Source: Craterostigma plantagineum (Eukaryota > Streptophyta > Magnoliopsida > Lamiales > Linderniaceae). Taken from it: 64,000 bases of DNA. The position numbers and the translations under genes are program-made. The DNA is taken from the NCBI GenBank assembly GCA_027422505.1, contig JAPQWV010000018.1, positions 19,424,001 to 19,488,000 on the forward strand. The letters run 5' to 3'. Numbering within the stretch: position 1 is the stretch's first letter; each line of letters opens with the position of its first letter. The notes below the pieces were generated by a model, which was not told where the DNA came from, searched no databases, and saw only the letters and a list, made by a program, of their open reading frames with translations. Below are positions 22,181-34,227 of this stretch, in pieces.

Positions 22181-23428
22181 CTAAGCCCATATGGCAAGTG
22201 AAGACATCAAAGCAGCCCCCAAAGACAGTGCAAAGTAGGACAAAACCTGAAGCCTCAAGTTGCAGCTCATTCTCTTACTCAAGAAGTCAGCTGCAATAAG
22301 ATCAACAAAAGCCATGTAAACCAAAATCCCTGCAGATATTGAGTCGAATATGCCTTCTACTAAAAGAGCCCTTGGGCTTCCTGCATTGTAAACCGAAGAC
22401 AGACCAATCGCCACTGCAATTCCTATGGGGGTTGTTAGTGCAAAGAAGCAAGCCATGGTTGTGGAACGAAGTGTCCCTAAATGGGCTTGTGAGATGCATC
22501 CCCCAAGAGCAAAGCCTTCGAAGAATTGGTGGAACGATAGTGCACCTATCAAGGGTCGAACCGTGCATGGGCTTTGTGAGACTCCAAGAGATAGCCCAAT
22601 GATCACAGAGTGTGAAACGATGCCGAGTTCCAAAACCTAGTAAGTTATAAGGATGTTATAACAAGAAAATGCAATCATAGTTTGTGAAGAGGACTCAATA
22701 CAGCTACTGCCATCCAATATCCATAACATACAGACATGTAAGTGATAATGATAGAAACATAAATTAGTGAACTTTACCTGGGAGACAACAATGTGCCTTA
22801 GGCCGACTTCTTCATCCCGGAGAGAATTAATAATCCCATGGGAATGGGAATGACCATTGGAACCACCATCGACTCCATGTTCTTGTGAATGGCTATGCCT
22901 GTGATGTGCTGCATGTGCATGCATCCCAACAATATGCATCGCACCACTTTCTTCTTCGCCAAACACTTTATCTGCACTAACCTCATTGACTGCGTCGACC
23001 GAGTCCACCCGAGAAGCAGCAGATTGTTGCTGCTGCTTGTCTTTTTTCCTCTCATAGTACTGTGTCCCCAGAAAGTCAGCAAGCAATGTGGCTAATGAGG
23101 ACATCATTGCTATGAATCCAGGGAATGGGAATTTGGACCAAGGGAACTCGGGCAAACAAGGACTAGACAGTGCTGACGTGGCGTCGGACAACATGTGGAC
23201 GAAGCCCGTGGCCAGAATAACGCCAGCTGCAAAGGCTTTTGCAATGACGAAGAAGTTCGAGTCTGTGCATAGAAAACGACGCCTCTTGCCCAGTAATGGA
23301 ACGGCCACGCCACATACGCCGGTGATCAATATTAGGGCAATTGCGATTAGTTTAAGATTGAGAGCATGGGAAGAGTCTCTGCATCCTTTGACCTCTTCAT
23401 TGAGAGTATTACAAGTAAGGGTCGACAT
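22181..23428 (-). CDS. IRT3: ZIP family zinc/iron transporter, IRT3/ZIP4 type
   Basis: Two exons on the minus strand, 23428-22778 and 22636-22181, coding 368 residues. The ATG at 23428 is the only one upstream of the conserved region in the open frame. The protein has eight predicted membrane spans, a [15 protein letters not shown] segment typical of this clade, a cytoplasmic His-rich loop between spans III and IV ([12 protein letters not shown] and HSHSHG, around residues 165-200), and the ZIP signature with H226 in span IV and H253/E257 ([11 protein letters not shown]) in span V, which bind metal. It ends SSLAIWA, the family C-terminus. Known role of relatives: plasma-membrane uptake of Zn2+ (also Fe2+), induced by zinc deficiency through bZIP19/23. 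Pararetroviral sequence begins about 30 bp after the stop, so the original 3' UTR is replaced or interrupted. Confidence 0.92.
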
Positions 23429-24373
23429 GGATTGTGAGACGCTCCGTAGAGTTGATGAGTCTAATGACCAGTGAAACAAGATAAGATAGTTGGAGATTTT
23501 TAGCACCTTGGAAGAACAGTGCAAGAAAAGTTGTAGATTGGAGGTTTATGATCATTACAAAAAGCAAAGTAGTGATAGTGCTAATAGTTGAAAATCAAAA
23601 CAGCACACCCAGTGAATACGATTCATGCAAATGACATCGGTCGAAATATTTGCAAAACATAAATCCATCTCATACTATCAATAAGGCAGGAACATTTCCC
23701 ATATGATCCAGCGTGTTTCAAACAATCATTCCAACAGATACGAAAAGTGCTAACCTAATGGCACAATGTCTTACACAATTGAAAAGCGTACGTATTAGTG
23801 TCTGCAAAACAACTGTCATCCATATCATGGCCAAACATCAAAAGGGTTGTCCCAATTTTACCTGAATTTAACCTTTCGTTGTATCACCGAACCTCTTAAG
23901 CCGAATCAGCTGAACTGAAACAGATCCTACAAAGCCACAATTTCACAATTCAAAACCAATAAGAAACACGGAAACATAAACGGGGCACTCATAAATACGA
24001 GTAGACTCGCCTTTGATATTATCGGAAAAAAGGGGAAAGCAAAAGAACACTACCTCAAGTAGTGACATCTAGTGCAGCCACTTGTTTATATCTTCTTCCA
24101 ATTTGGAGTCTTTCAATTAACTTCCTACAAATCCCCAGGGCACATTACACATATTTCTAGACATTAATGTGCATGGCGACGTCCAAACAACTAACCACGT
24201 ATACAAACAATAAGATTGAAGAGCTTTAATAAATGCCTTCCTCTTTTTCGTCTGCATGCAATTTTGTGGATGCAGAGAGAGAAACGAAAGATGTCATTAT
24301 GTTTTCGGAGATTGCAGAGACCGAAGAAATGGAACTGCGTGCCTTAAATCGGAATTAGTAGCATTGTGTCAGC
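23429..24373. other. Upstream region of IRT3-type gene
   Basis: Should hold the minus-strand promoter and leader. No zinc deficiency element (RTGTCGACAY) was seen by eye, although ATGTCGACCC is present at the start codon itself. No gene recognised. Confidence 0.35.
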
Positions 24374-24636
24374 CAGGCGTGAAAGATGACCGAGCTTACT
24401 CGACTAAAGCTCAGCTCGAACTCGATGTTGAGCTCGAGCTCATTTATGTCAAACTCGAGGTTTAGCCCAAAGCTCGAATGGTACGTGTGCTTTTTTTCTT
24501 TTTTTAATTTATTTTCATATTTCTAATAATTTATTAGTCATTTTATTTTATTTAAAAAAAGCTCGAGCCCGAGTTCGACGAGCTTCATGAGCTCGAGCTC
24601 CGAAAACGATCCGAGTTCGGCTCATTTACAACCCTA
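24374..24636. mobile_element. Small hAT-like element, GAGCTCG family
   Basis: 263 bp with ends CAGGCGTGAAAGATGACC and, inward from the right, TAGGGTTGTAAATGAGCC. Flanking octamers GTGTCAGC (24366-24373) and GTGTCGAC (24637-24644) agree at six of eight bases. Same family as 16509-17443. Confidence 0.7.
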
Positions 24637-24769
24637 GTGTCGACACTGTAGCGTAATATTAATGTGTTTGGGTGGCAAATTGACTGCGGCGCTTGAAGTA
24701 TAGATTAGACACCAATTTACGGTTAGCAAAAATCTATAAATGTAACTTAACCGTGGTAATCACGGTTGC

Positions 24770-25368
24770 AGTTATGGTTTGTAGCGGCCGAGCCGGTTCG
24801 GTTCCATATTTTCTTTTATATAATTTTTCATGTAACAATTGATATAAGACCTTTTAATAATATTAAAAATATTTTATTGCAACTAGAAATTTAAATATAA
24901 AAAGACAACTTAACTATTTGAAAATAAATAACAGCTTGAATAATAAAAAAAACATATGATCATCGCCTAATCTTCACTCATAATATTCGAAGAATACTCG
25001 TTGTAGGGATATTCTTCTAATGCTCAATTTTATCGATCAATCTCTTTCAATTGCTCGATCTTCGCCGAAAGTCCTTTAACGATCAGTGTTTTTACCATTG
25101 CTAAAACAAAAAAACTAAGAAAAAACCAACTGTTAATGAAATCAATGTTGGTTACTATAATAAGAAAAAAATAAACGAAATCAAACCCGATTAGAACCGT
25201 CGGTTATAAACCGCCGGTTTATTAGAGATATGGATAACCGTAACCGCACCGTTATAAATGATAGAATGAATTACGGTTTGAACCGTATCGTTGATCACGG
25301 TTAACTGAACCGTTGACCGCCGTCTCAGTTACGGTTTAGTTACCGTTTTTCAAAAAGTTTGAACACCT
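24770..25368. mobile_element. hAT-like element with one clear end, ACCGTAACC-rich
   Basis: Right end reads inward TAGAGGTGTTCAAAC; CGGTTATAAACC and ACCGTAACC words occur on both strands and pair the two sides. The left terminus could not be fixed, so the start given is approximate. Confidence 0.5.
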
Positions 25369-25808
25369 CTATATTATATGTAAAAACTGTTTTAACATTG
25401 TTGGAATATTTTGTAAAGAATTCCATGTTCACGGTGGGCATCCGTTAATACATGGAAATGGAACAACCGGTAATTAGGATTTTAGATTAAACTGCATTTC
25501 AATCAAATGATGTGGCGCTCCGTCATTTGTATATCTGGCACTGCTCACGCTAGCTGCCCTTATTAGTTATTTTTGTCTAAAATCCCCTTATTTTATCGCC
25601 AATATTTAACTTATATTTCTTTTGACCGTACATCATTTTAGTGAACATTAATTGCTCTTCGCTAAATCTCCCCTTCAAAAAGTTGAAGCACACACTAGTT
25701 AGTCCACTCACTAGTCACTACTACTTACTCCTCCCCATCGTGGATCCCAAGTTCAGTCCCAACTCTGCGATACACTGAGAAAGTCATTCACTGCCCAAAG
25801 TCTTCGAA

Positions 25809-26594
25809 ATGACGGATAGAGTCCACCCATCGGCCGCAAAAACAACCCAACCACCGCAGTCGAAACCCCACCCTTACAACAATCCTCCCATCAGGCACCA
25901 CAATCCCTACCGCCCAACCGCCGCCAAACCACCTCTCCGCCGCCGTAGCACCGTCACCGTACGGCGGTGCCTCTGCCTCACCTGCCTATGGTCCGTCATC
26001 CTCATCCTCGGACTCCTCCTCCTCGCCACCATCGCCGGCTGCGTATTCTACGTCCTCTACCATCCCCACCGCCCCCAGTTTTCGCCCACCTCCCTCAAGA
26101 TTTCGTCTTTCAACCTCACCACGACGCCCTCCGACGGCACCACGCGCCTCACCACCAGCGTGAACCTCACGCTGTCCTCGAAGAACTCCAACTCCAAGAT
26201 CTCGTTTTCCTACGACCCCTTAACGGTCACCCTTCTGTCCTCGTCCGACGTGGCGCTGTCCAACGGCTCTTTCGCAGCTTTCAACAGTACGCCGAACGGT
26301 ATCAATGTGCTGCATACGACTTTGGGCTTGGCTTCTCAGCTACTCGACGCTGACTCGGTCAATTCGTTGAAGGCTGATTTGAAGAAGAAAAAGGGGCTTA
26401 CTTTGAAGATTGTGATGGACACTATGGTTCGTGTGAAGATGGGGAAGCTCAAAGCTAGGAAAATTGGTATTAGAGTCGTGTGTGAGGGGATTCGTGGGGT
26501 GATGCCCAAGGGCAAAACGGTCAGTCCATCGAACACATTGAGCTCAAGGTGCAAGCTTGATCTGAGGGTAAGGATCTTGAAAAGGACTTTCTAG
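25809..26594 (+). CDS. NDR1/HIN1-like (LEA_2) membrane protein
   Basis: Single-exon gene, 261 residues. A Pro/His-rich cytoplasmic N-terminus and a basic stretch (LRRRSTVTVRR) are followed by one membrane span (about residues 57-83) ending in YVLYHP, then a LEA_2 beta-domain (about 95-240) with FNLTT, NLTLSSKN.NSKISFSY and the family C-terminus CKLDLRVRILKRTF. NHL proteins are plasma-membrane proteins linked to pathogen response and abiotic stress; the subfamily member cannot be named. Unusually GC-rich at the 5' end compared with the surrounding DNA, which is common in intronless plant genes. Confidence 0.88.
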   Translation: MTDRVHPSAAKTTQPPQSKPHPYNNPPIRHHNPYRPTAAKPPLRRRSTVTVRRCLCLTCLWSVILILGLLLLATIAGCVFYVLYHPHRPQFSPTSLKISSFNLTTTPSDGTTRLTTSVNLTLSSKNSNSKISFSYDPLTVTLLSSSDVALSNGSFAAFNSTPNGINVLHTTLGLASQLLDADSVNSLKADLKKKKGLTLKIVMDTMVRVKMGKLKARKIGIRVVCEGIRGVMPKGKTVSPSNTLSSRCKLDLRVRILKRTF

Positions 26595-27659
26595 TTGTTT
26601 TTTTATTTGGGTTTATGGCATTTTAATTCATACAATACATATGTTGTTGAAGATTTTTATATATCTCATCGGCTTGATTACTACTTTCCTTATTTGTTTG
26701 GAAAAGTTTCCATCTTGTTGGTTGATGACATGGAATGGATAACTTTACAACTTCAATTCAAATGGTGAGTTTTGTTCACTGTCGTCTCGCCATTGCCGTT
26801 CGTCATCATCTTATTCGTTTTCTTTGATTTTTCCCCATGTTTATGGATAATGCAAGTATTTGTATTTGTAGCCTACATTTCATTCCATTATTTTTTTAGT
26901 TTATCTGTCATCCATGCCGTTAGTCTTTGTCTCGTCTCGCCGTCTTCCATTTGTTGTGGTAGGTATTGACATTTGACCCCTTAAATTTGCGACACGGCGA
27001 TCTTGTTCATTTGCCCGTTAGAAGATCAATAATTTTTACATTTACGTCTGAAATGGCCGAGTATGCAAGGGCTGATAAATGTTGCAAAGTAATTGGAAAT
27101 TAAAAAGAAAAAAAGAATATCTATATATATATATATGTTACTATTGTTATTACAGTCGAAACAATTAAGTAGCACGTGGCCGCCTTAAATTCCTAGATCT
27201 CATATTATTGGACTCCACGACAGGCTGGTGGAATATGTCGGCTTGTTTTCTGCTTCTATTTCACGTTAATGTAAGAAAAATAACGTTTTTAGGGCTTTTA
27301 ATAAAATAATGCATTTTAGATTCGAAATAATGAAATATGGTTAATTTTGGACAGTTTTAACAAAATCGAGCGAAACGCGTAATGAACGGAGAAGTCGCAT
27401 CCAATAGATGCGTCGCCGCGGGTAATGGCCTCGATGACCATCGGTACATTTTAAAGGCATTGTTTCATGGGCTTGGGCAAATGGGCTGCCGGCACATCTA
27501 ATGGATGCGACGCCATGTTTAATGAACACGACGATGGGACAACACATTCACGTGCTTCTTGCAAGATCGATTCAGAATGATTCGGAATGATATGACAACA
27601 TATTCACGCATTTTCTGTAATAAATCTTATCGTCGTGTATAATGGACGCGATATCGTAT
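26595..27659. other. Intergenic with microsatellite
   Basis: Contains a short (TA)n at about 27120-27136 and, at 27360-27540, repeated words of the type GATGCGWCGCC and AATGGMYRCGACG on a shared theme, perhaps an old repeat. No gene. Confidence 0.4.
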
Positions 27660-29058
27660 TATTTAATAGATTTTTCTTCAAGCCCTTCACGTGTCGCACA
27701 GCATGGATGGTACGCATAGTGTCGTAGTATATCTTTATTTTAACCGTATCAATCCCGACAATCTTTAGCGCTTCGTCATGACAGCTAAATACCTATCCTC
27801 CAACGGTTGGTTCGTATTGATGAAATCATTTCTTTCGAGAGGTCATGTAGAAAGTAGTTGCTGAGTCGATGAGCCACACGCCATTGAATTTTCCCGCTTT
27901 ACCAATAGCGGTTGCGGCTTCACACACCAAGTCAATTCCACCGTCAATAGTGTTGGCGGCATTTCCTTGGGCATTGAGATACCCAACAATGTTTATTCAT
28001 ATGACCTTTCTTGTCATAATAGTAACAGTTTATAGCCTTCTTATTTTTCGTTACAAGGGTTTGCTGTTTTTGTCTCCCACTTGGACCACACTCTCCAGAT
28101 CTTGCCAGTTTTCGGCTCACATTTGGACCACGTGCTCCTGATCTTGCCCTCGTCACTATGAATGCCTCTGCATCTTGGGACATAATTATTCTGTTTTATT
28201 TGTTATCGCACCGACATTCTTCTTCGAGAACCACAGCTGTTAGAAGTTAAGTTTTCCCGCAACCTGACTGGTTTTGCAGTAGAAGCTCAGCACGTTCACT
28301 TGCCTTTTTTTGTTGTCCAAGTCTTTAAGTTTAGAGAATAAGTATTCAACTTGTTGATGTGCTTAGTCACTAAATAAGATTCTTTCATTCGTAGGTGATA
28401 TAATTTTCTTTTCAGGAAACTCGGTTATGGAGTGACTTGACATGATACAACTTCTACAGATGGTCCCAAATTGCTTTTGCATTGGTTTTCTCTTCTACGC
28501 TTTGATAACATATCATCTGCTGATGTCATATGAATATTGGTGATGGCCCTCCCGTCCGTTTTCTTCCATTTGGCATCACTTGTAATTGTTGGTGGTCTGC
28601 CAGTGATCGCCTCCAGACAATTTTGTTTCAGTAAAATTGCATTTATTCCCATTTTTCAGAGTGAGTAGTTTCTCCCATTGAATTTCTTAATATCATTTTT
28701 AGCTGCCTTTTCCTCCTCGTTATCATTGGAGAAATTTAACAGTCCGACCAAAATAGTATTGATAAGATGATCTGCAGAAAGGGTAGCAACCAACTTTTTG
28801 ATAAAATTACCCTTCTAAGTAAATTGCGGAGATCTGGTGGGGTCACAGTGGTCCCGCTTGGCACTAGTCACCTAGACAGAATTTACTTACACACAGTCTA
28901 TTGCCACGACTTGCCAAAAACTCTTTCGTAACGGTAAACCTTTTTATATTCTTTCTGATGCAGAAGATCAGACAAAGCTGCAACCACAAAGCATACTCAA
29001 AATACCAATTAGCCAGGGCATACTAAAAATACCAATTAGGACTGGCTCTAATACCACT
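27660..29058 (-). pseudogene. Copia gag/protease remnant, minus strand
   Basis: Reading leftwards from the LTR: gag N-terminal region (MNAILLKQNCLEAI-like, about 28600-28650), a zinc knuckle read as CYYYDKKGHMNKHC (about 28020-28062, where the second cysteine is replaced by tyrosine), a protease segment WLIDSAT (about 27855-27880) and the next conserved block KIVGIDTVKIKIY at about 27720. The frames are broken and the element ends near 27660 without pol. Confidence 0.75.
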
Positions 29059-29699
29059 TGTGGCGAAATGAACAGTATTACGATATTAGAAATGACAATG
29101 AGGATAAAATTGACTTTACGTGGAAAACCCCCTTTTTGTCTCGAGGTTAACCAAGGGCGAGGCGGGAGTTTTATTATGAGGTAAAATATGGATTACAACC
29201 TCTCAATCTATAAAGGAGAAAACTCTCACTCTCTCTCTTATAGTCGAAGCAATACCGAACAAACTCTCTATTCTATGTTTCCTCTCTACCTCTCTTTTTC
29301 GTATCTCTATTAATTTTTTATGTGGGATAATGCATTTGCTTCGCTTCATTCGTCTTGGTATATATAGGCATAAGCATTTTCTTATAATATCGAAATATTA
29401 TTATTATAATTAAATATCTCTCTTGAACAGCGTAAAGAATTTTCTTCACGCGGTCTACACACTGTATGCCGACACGTATGTGTATCGAAGGATGACAAAG
29501 CGATGGCATGTATGCATGCATGGGATTCAGAAAGGTATTAGATCTTTCAATGAGGCGTTACTGGCGAAACAGGTTGAGGTTGCTGGCCAACTCCCACACG
29601 CTCTTCTAGCTAGAGGGGTGTTTCGAGTTTTTTTCCTTCGGGGACAGTGCCCTCGGTCGGCTAGCCTCGTTAGTTATCCTTCACTGGTATGGTGACACA
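29059..29699 (-). repeat. LTR of the reverse Copia remnant
   Basis: Plus-strand ends are TGTGGCGAAATG and GGTGACACA, so TG...CA with a short inverted repeat TGTG/CACA. On its left CTCTAATACCACT is the reverse of a primer binding site, consistent with a minus-strand 5' LTR. The TTTACGTGGAAAACCCC block is shared with the fragment at about 16930. Right border is approximate. Confidence 0.5.
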
Positions 29700-30109
29700 T
29701 CTACGGTATGTCAAATCAGTGACACCCTCATCATAGTACATTTACGTATATATCAAATCAGTTCTTTTGTAATTTCGTTTCGACGTACATTTCTGATCTA
29801 CGAAAACAAAAAAACGAACAAACTTCCTCTTATTCTACCACCTTCAAACATAGTTTTCTTACAATACATACAAATCATGTTAGATGAAGAAGAAGCAGAC
29901 TCCTTACTATAACTACGTATATATTATACTCTCAAGCGACTATTAGCTAGCCAAGCCAGCCCACAAAGAAAAGAAAACATAGGGTGGGTGGGGCTCTTCA
30001 TCTAGGAAAGGAGGGAGAGATTATTCTACACTAAAGATTAATGGAAGCCAAAATAAGATAAGGTTCCTTGTATTTTTTCTTTTTTTTTTTTTTAAAAAAA
30101 AGCTTATTA
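29700..30109. other. 3' flank of PP2C gene
   Basis: Presumed 3' UTR of the minus-strand PP2C (a T-rich tract at about 30078-30093). No gene. Confidence 0.4.
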
Positions 30110-32007
30110 TTAAGCTGGTCTGTTGTTCTTGATCTTTCTTTGAGCCTTCAAGTCTATGACAACTACAGAAATGTTGTCTTTGCTTCCCTTTTGGAGTGCA
30201 CGATTGGATAAGTAGTCGGCGGCCGATTGAGCAGCCGGGTCAGCGCCTTCGCCCCTCTCGAGCCCATGGGTCGAGCCGTTGTTGTTGTTGTTCTTATGCC
30301 ATAGGAGAATTCTCTTACGTGCAATATCGCAAACCTCTTCGTTAGTCATTACATCCCATAGACCATCGCTTGCCAGGATTAAGCAATCGTCTTCTTTGGC
30401 TCGGGGAACAAACATTACTTCAGGGTCGGGGATGATCCATGGCTTCAAATACCTATCGCCTGTGTGTCATTGCGCACAAGCCCAGAAAAGATTAAGTTAT
30501 TCAGTTCCTTCCTAATCAGCATCTAATTTATGGAACCGACATATTATATAAGAATCGAAATTTGAGGTTCAGAGATTTGTGCATGTTTGTATAATTACAT
30601 ACATACCAATGGACCTAGACATTGCGAGAACCCCAAAGACACGGTGACCATTCCACTGTATGACTTTGCCGCCGGCAGCTTCGATTCTAGCATATTCGTC
30701 TTCTCTATTCGGCTGCGTAAAATGGTTGTTGCATTTAACATTATTGCATGGTCATATAAAAACAAGCATTAGACGAAAAAAGGACCAACAACAATAGCAA
30801 CACATATACACACACATATATATGTATATATGTATATTTACCTTATGATCTACAGAAAGAGCCATTGGCTCCTTTCCACGACAGAGAACAGCCCTCGAAT
30901 CACCACTATTAGCAACTATTATGTGGGAAGAACAAACTACGGCCACAACAGCAGTGGATCCAACTGTTTCAGGAGCCAAAGGGGATTTTCCTCCGATCTC
31001 ATCATCCACCCGAAGAAAACAGTTTGTGAAAGCTCTTCTCCACTGCTCTTCGCAGCTATGATTATTGTCGTCATTACTACTTATGTTGTTGTTGGCTGTA
31101 ATAGCCTCGAGATCTTCGGTCAGTGCAATGTGAAGGCGTTCCCGGCAATAATTAGCAACCTGAAAAAACAAGACAGCGTTCGTCTTACAATACGAAGGGA
31201 TGTAATATGCAAAAAAAAAAGGCAAACAGTAGAGCGAGTAAGTACCTGAGAACCTCCATGGCCATCGTAGACACCAAAGAAATGGCCAGTTAAGTGGCTC
31301 AACGGTGAAGTCATCCCATCAATGAGACCATCTTTTATCAGTAATTGGATTGGGATTTTCATGAATCGAGGCACTGTTGCAACAGCATCTTCCATTTCTG
31401 GTCTCCTACCACAAACTGAAACGTATCCCCAAAGGGGTAATAAGTAATCAACCTCGAAAATACTACGGATGGGTTTCGACCCTTTCTTCGAATCTGTCTC
31501 AGCTTGTGAGCTTGTCCCAGCAATGTTTTCTCCAATATTTAGAGATAGCGAATCACAAAGAGTCGTCGTTTCCACGCTCGGATCACTTGGCTTGGGAGTG
31601 AGATCGATGTCAAATGAAATGCCCATTGACTGAAATCCCATTTCAGAATTTGGGTCAAAGTTTAAGAAATCATCACCACATAGGCTACTTGTATCACTCA
31701 CCACTGATAAAGAACACGGAGTATCTACCATGGGGTAGCCCTCTAAAGATGATGAGCCATATTCTTCACTTCCATGTAAAGCTATGTCGTTTGATAGCCA
31801 ATTGCTTTCATCTTCGGTCACAACTGTTGATGAGCCGCTTCTGTTTTCCTCGGGCTCCATGAAAACTGTTGAACTAACGTCACTGACTGAATCAACCAAG
31901 CTACAGTCCTCAGCTTCAGCATCTACAAAGTTGGGTAAGCACTTAATCTCTGAATCAGGATACAAGTTTTCTTGATCGTCCACTAACTTGAGGTTTACCA
32001 TGTCCAT
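30110..32007 (-). CDS. HAB1: Clade A protein phosphatase 2C, HAB1 type
   Basis: Four minus-strand exons: 32007-31246, 31159-30842, 30712-30607, 30459-30110, giving 511 residues, the same length as Arabidopsis HAB1 as I recall it. A long regulatory N-terminus (about 190 residues, acidic and Ser-rich) precedes the catalytic domain: GRRPEMED (metal-binding acids about 204-207), VYDGHGG (about 246-252), [11 protein letters not shown], and SDGLWDV (D427). The tryptophan at about 380 in [13 protein letters not shown] is the residue that in this family senses ABA-bound PYR/PYL receptors. Known role: negative regulator of abscisic acid signalling that dephosphorylates SnRK2 kinases until inhibited by receptor. 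Exon junctions are in the positions expected for the clade. A (CT)16 tract lies in the presumed leader or promoter. Confidence 0.94.
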
Positions 32008-32744
32008 AAATCTTTTGATAAATCACAGAATTTGGATTACTCAATCGAAATACGGTGGTTGCCTAATACGTCTCTTCGATTCAAAGCACTATCTAAATAT
32101 AAAAAGTAATTCTGACGCTTGCTGCTTAGGCCAGAATGAACTGTCATTCTTGGACAGATGATTCCACCTTCAAGAAAGCGAGAAATGAGCCATCTCTATT
32201 GCTGAAAAAAAAAAAACAGCTCCTCTTCACCAGCAGATCACAGAACCATAACAGGTTTTTAAATAGGAGCAGAGCAAGTGATTAGATCCGTTTACCAAAA
32301 ATAGAAAACGAACTTACATCCAATCCAATGAAGGAAACTAACTGGTGAAACCTCACTTCAATCCACAAGCTAACTTTTTACCTAAAGAAGACTTCTCCCA
32401 TCAAACGCCGCCCAATTGCAGCGGACGTTCATAAATCTCCACGGCGTCACAGATCCTTGAGATTGAACTAATCAGCTGGAAAAGAAAAAGGAAAGGCCCC
32501 AGAAAAATCTTGAATCAATACCCAACTATCAAAAAGAGAAGATATCTCCCTACTTTCTGCAATAAGATAAAAGGTAAACAATAAAGAAGGGTTCATGTGA
32601 ATTAGTCCGATGAAGTTAAAGCAAAAGTTTCAATACTCACAAGAAAATCGGGTTCTTGAGATGAAAGACGACTTTTCTTTTTCTGGCTTAGTCTTCTTAG
32701 TACCCTGGATCTGAGGCAACCATGTCAAATCCCATTCAAATCAA

Positions 32745-32782
<38 letters not shown>

Positions 32783-32830
32783 CCCGACAATCAATAATTA
32801 ATACTCCAAAAGGCTTAACTTGTGTACTTG
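32008..32830. promoter_or_regulatory. Leader and promoter region of PP2C gene
   Basis: Upstream region on the minus strand, probably including a 5' UTR intron. It contains an exact (CT)16 run at 32749-32780, a pattern common in plant 5' leaders. No experimental start site is implied. Confidence 0.4.
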
Positions 32831-33428
32831 CATACCATCATCCGTAAGGCGTAAACTAGCTAAGTTCGACGAGTACTGAGAACCATTTTCATTGAGTAAT
32901 CTTAATATTTGATGTATGCGATAGATTAGAGAGTGAGCACTCACGCACCTTTCACTATCTTGGACTGGACTTCTAAACAAGAATTGGTCTTTTACAATAA
33001 ACTTAAATGATAAGATAAATTGTTGTGGGGCTGAGAGTTGGGGTTACTAACTAATAAGAATCATAGATTGTAATTCATTCGAGTCTACTTTCAATAGTGT
33101 GGTTAGCCTTGGCCCTAGGATGGTAAAGATAAGGAGAAATCCTAGTTAAAGAATGGCGGATAACCAACTGTCACCGTATCATTAAAACTGTATAAACAAA
33201 CTTCACAAAAATACATTTTTTATTATGGATATACATTTATGTGGCTGCCCATGGTTTTGTGATTTTGATTAGTTGTAAATTAATATGCTCATACTTCACA
33301 TTATTTTTTCTAATTGAGATCTTGAGGTACAAATGGGCTTGTAATGTTCAAATGTTAGATATACAGAATATATAAAGTTCTCCTTCTCTCTCCATGTACG
33401 TTTTATATCGTGATAAACTCAAAATGGT

Positions 33429-33543
33429 CTCCGATGTTTACCACATGGACCAATTTAGTCCCGATGTTTACCACATTGACCAATTTAGTTTATGATGTTT
33501 CGTGTGGATCAATTTAGTCCCCTATGTTGTTGAATTTGAACCA
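33429..33543. repeat. Tandem repeat of about 30 nt, four units
   Basis: Variants of GATGTTTACCACATGGACC plus AATTTAGTCCC follow each other four times, decreasing in similarity. Just beyond, AAATACTGTATGAGTGAGA occurs at about 33641 and again at 33713. The rest of 32831-34227 is AT-rich without a gene. Confidence 0.7.
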
Positions 33544-34111
33544 AATTTGTCATGCCAATGTTGTAATTTAGTATGGGGATAAGGAGTCCCCTTGGCGAGT
33601 CCTCGTTGCAGACGGAGACGACCGATGTTGTTCCGTTTAAGAAAATACTGTATGAGTGAGATACAACACATTATCAACGAGGTAAAAGTCAATATGAAAA
33701 CCCATTTTACTAAATACTGTATGAGTGAGACCCCAATTAGTGACAATACGATGAAGAACATAACATGAACCAACAGAATCATCGAAGGCAAAATTACATA
33801 GACCAACAGGATCAGCTAAGGCAAAATTTCGGAGTCAGGATATTTAGGTACAAGCAGAGATAGACATGTAATTCCACCTTTTATTCTTTTGTAAAATGAT
33901 AGTTATGTGTTTGTGCATATATATATATGTATAAATCAATGCAGCATCGTAAAACGTACGGGGTCTTGTAAACGACGAACAAAAACCGTAAACAAGTGCA
34001 TCGGTAATCTATGATATTCTACCAAAGGCTAAAAATCATCAAGAGAGCAATGACTGCGTTCACTTTCCAAGTCAAAATAAACTATTAAGTCTCATTCGGC
34101 TATTTTTTTTA

Positions 34112-34114
<3 letters not shown>

Positions 34115-34171
<57 letters not shown>
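34115..34171. repeat. (TTA)n microsatellite
   Basis: About 18 units of TTA/ATT, lying about 60 bp beyond the stop codon of the aminopeptidase gene. Confidence 0.95.
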
Positions 34172-34227
34172 TTTATCACAAACTCCCCATATCACTTCAG
34201 AAAGAAACGCACATGCCATGCTGTGCC

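Noticed and set aside
23088..23474. Plus-strand frame of 128 codons
   Set aside because: Antisense shadow of the ZIP transporter exon.
25967..26353. 128-codon frame rich in Pro/His/Arg overlapping the NHL gene
   Set aside because: It is the shifted frame of a GC-rich real gene.
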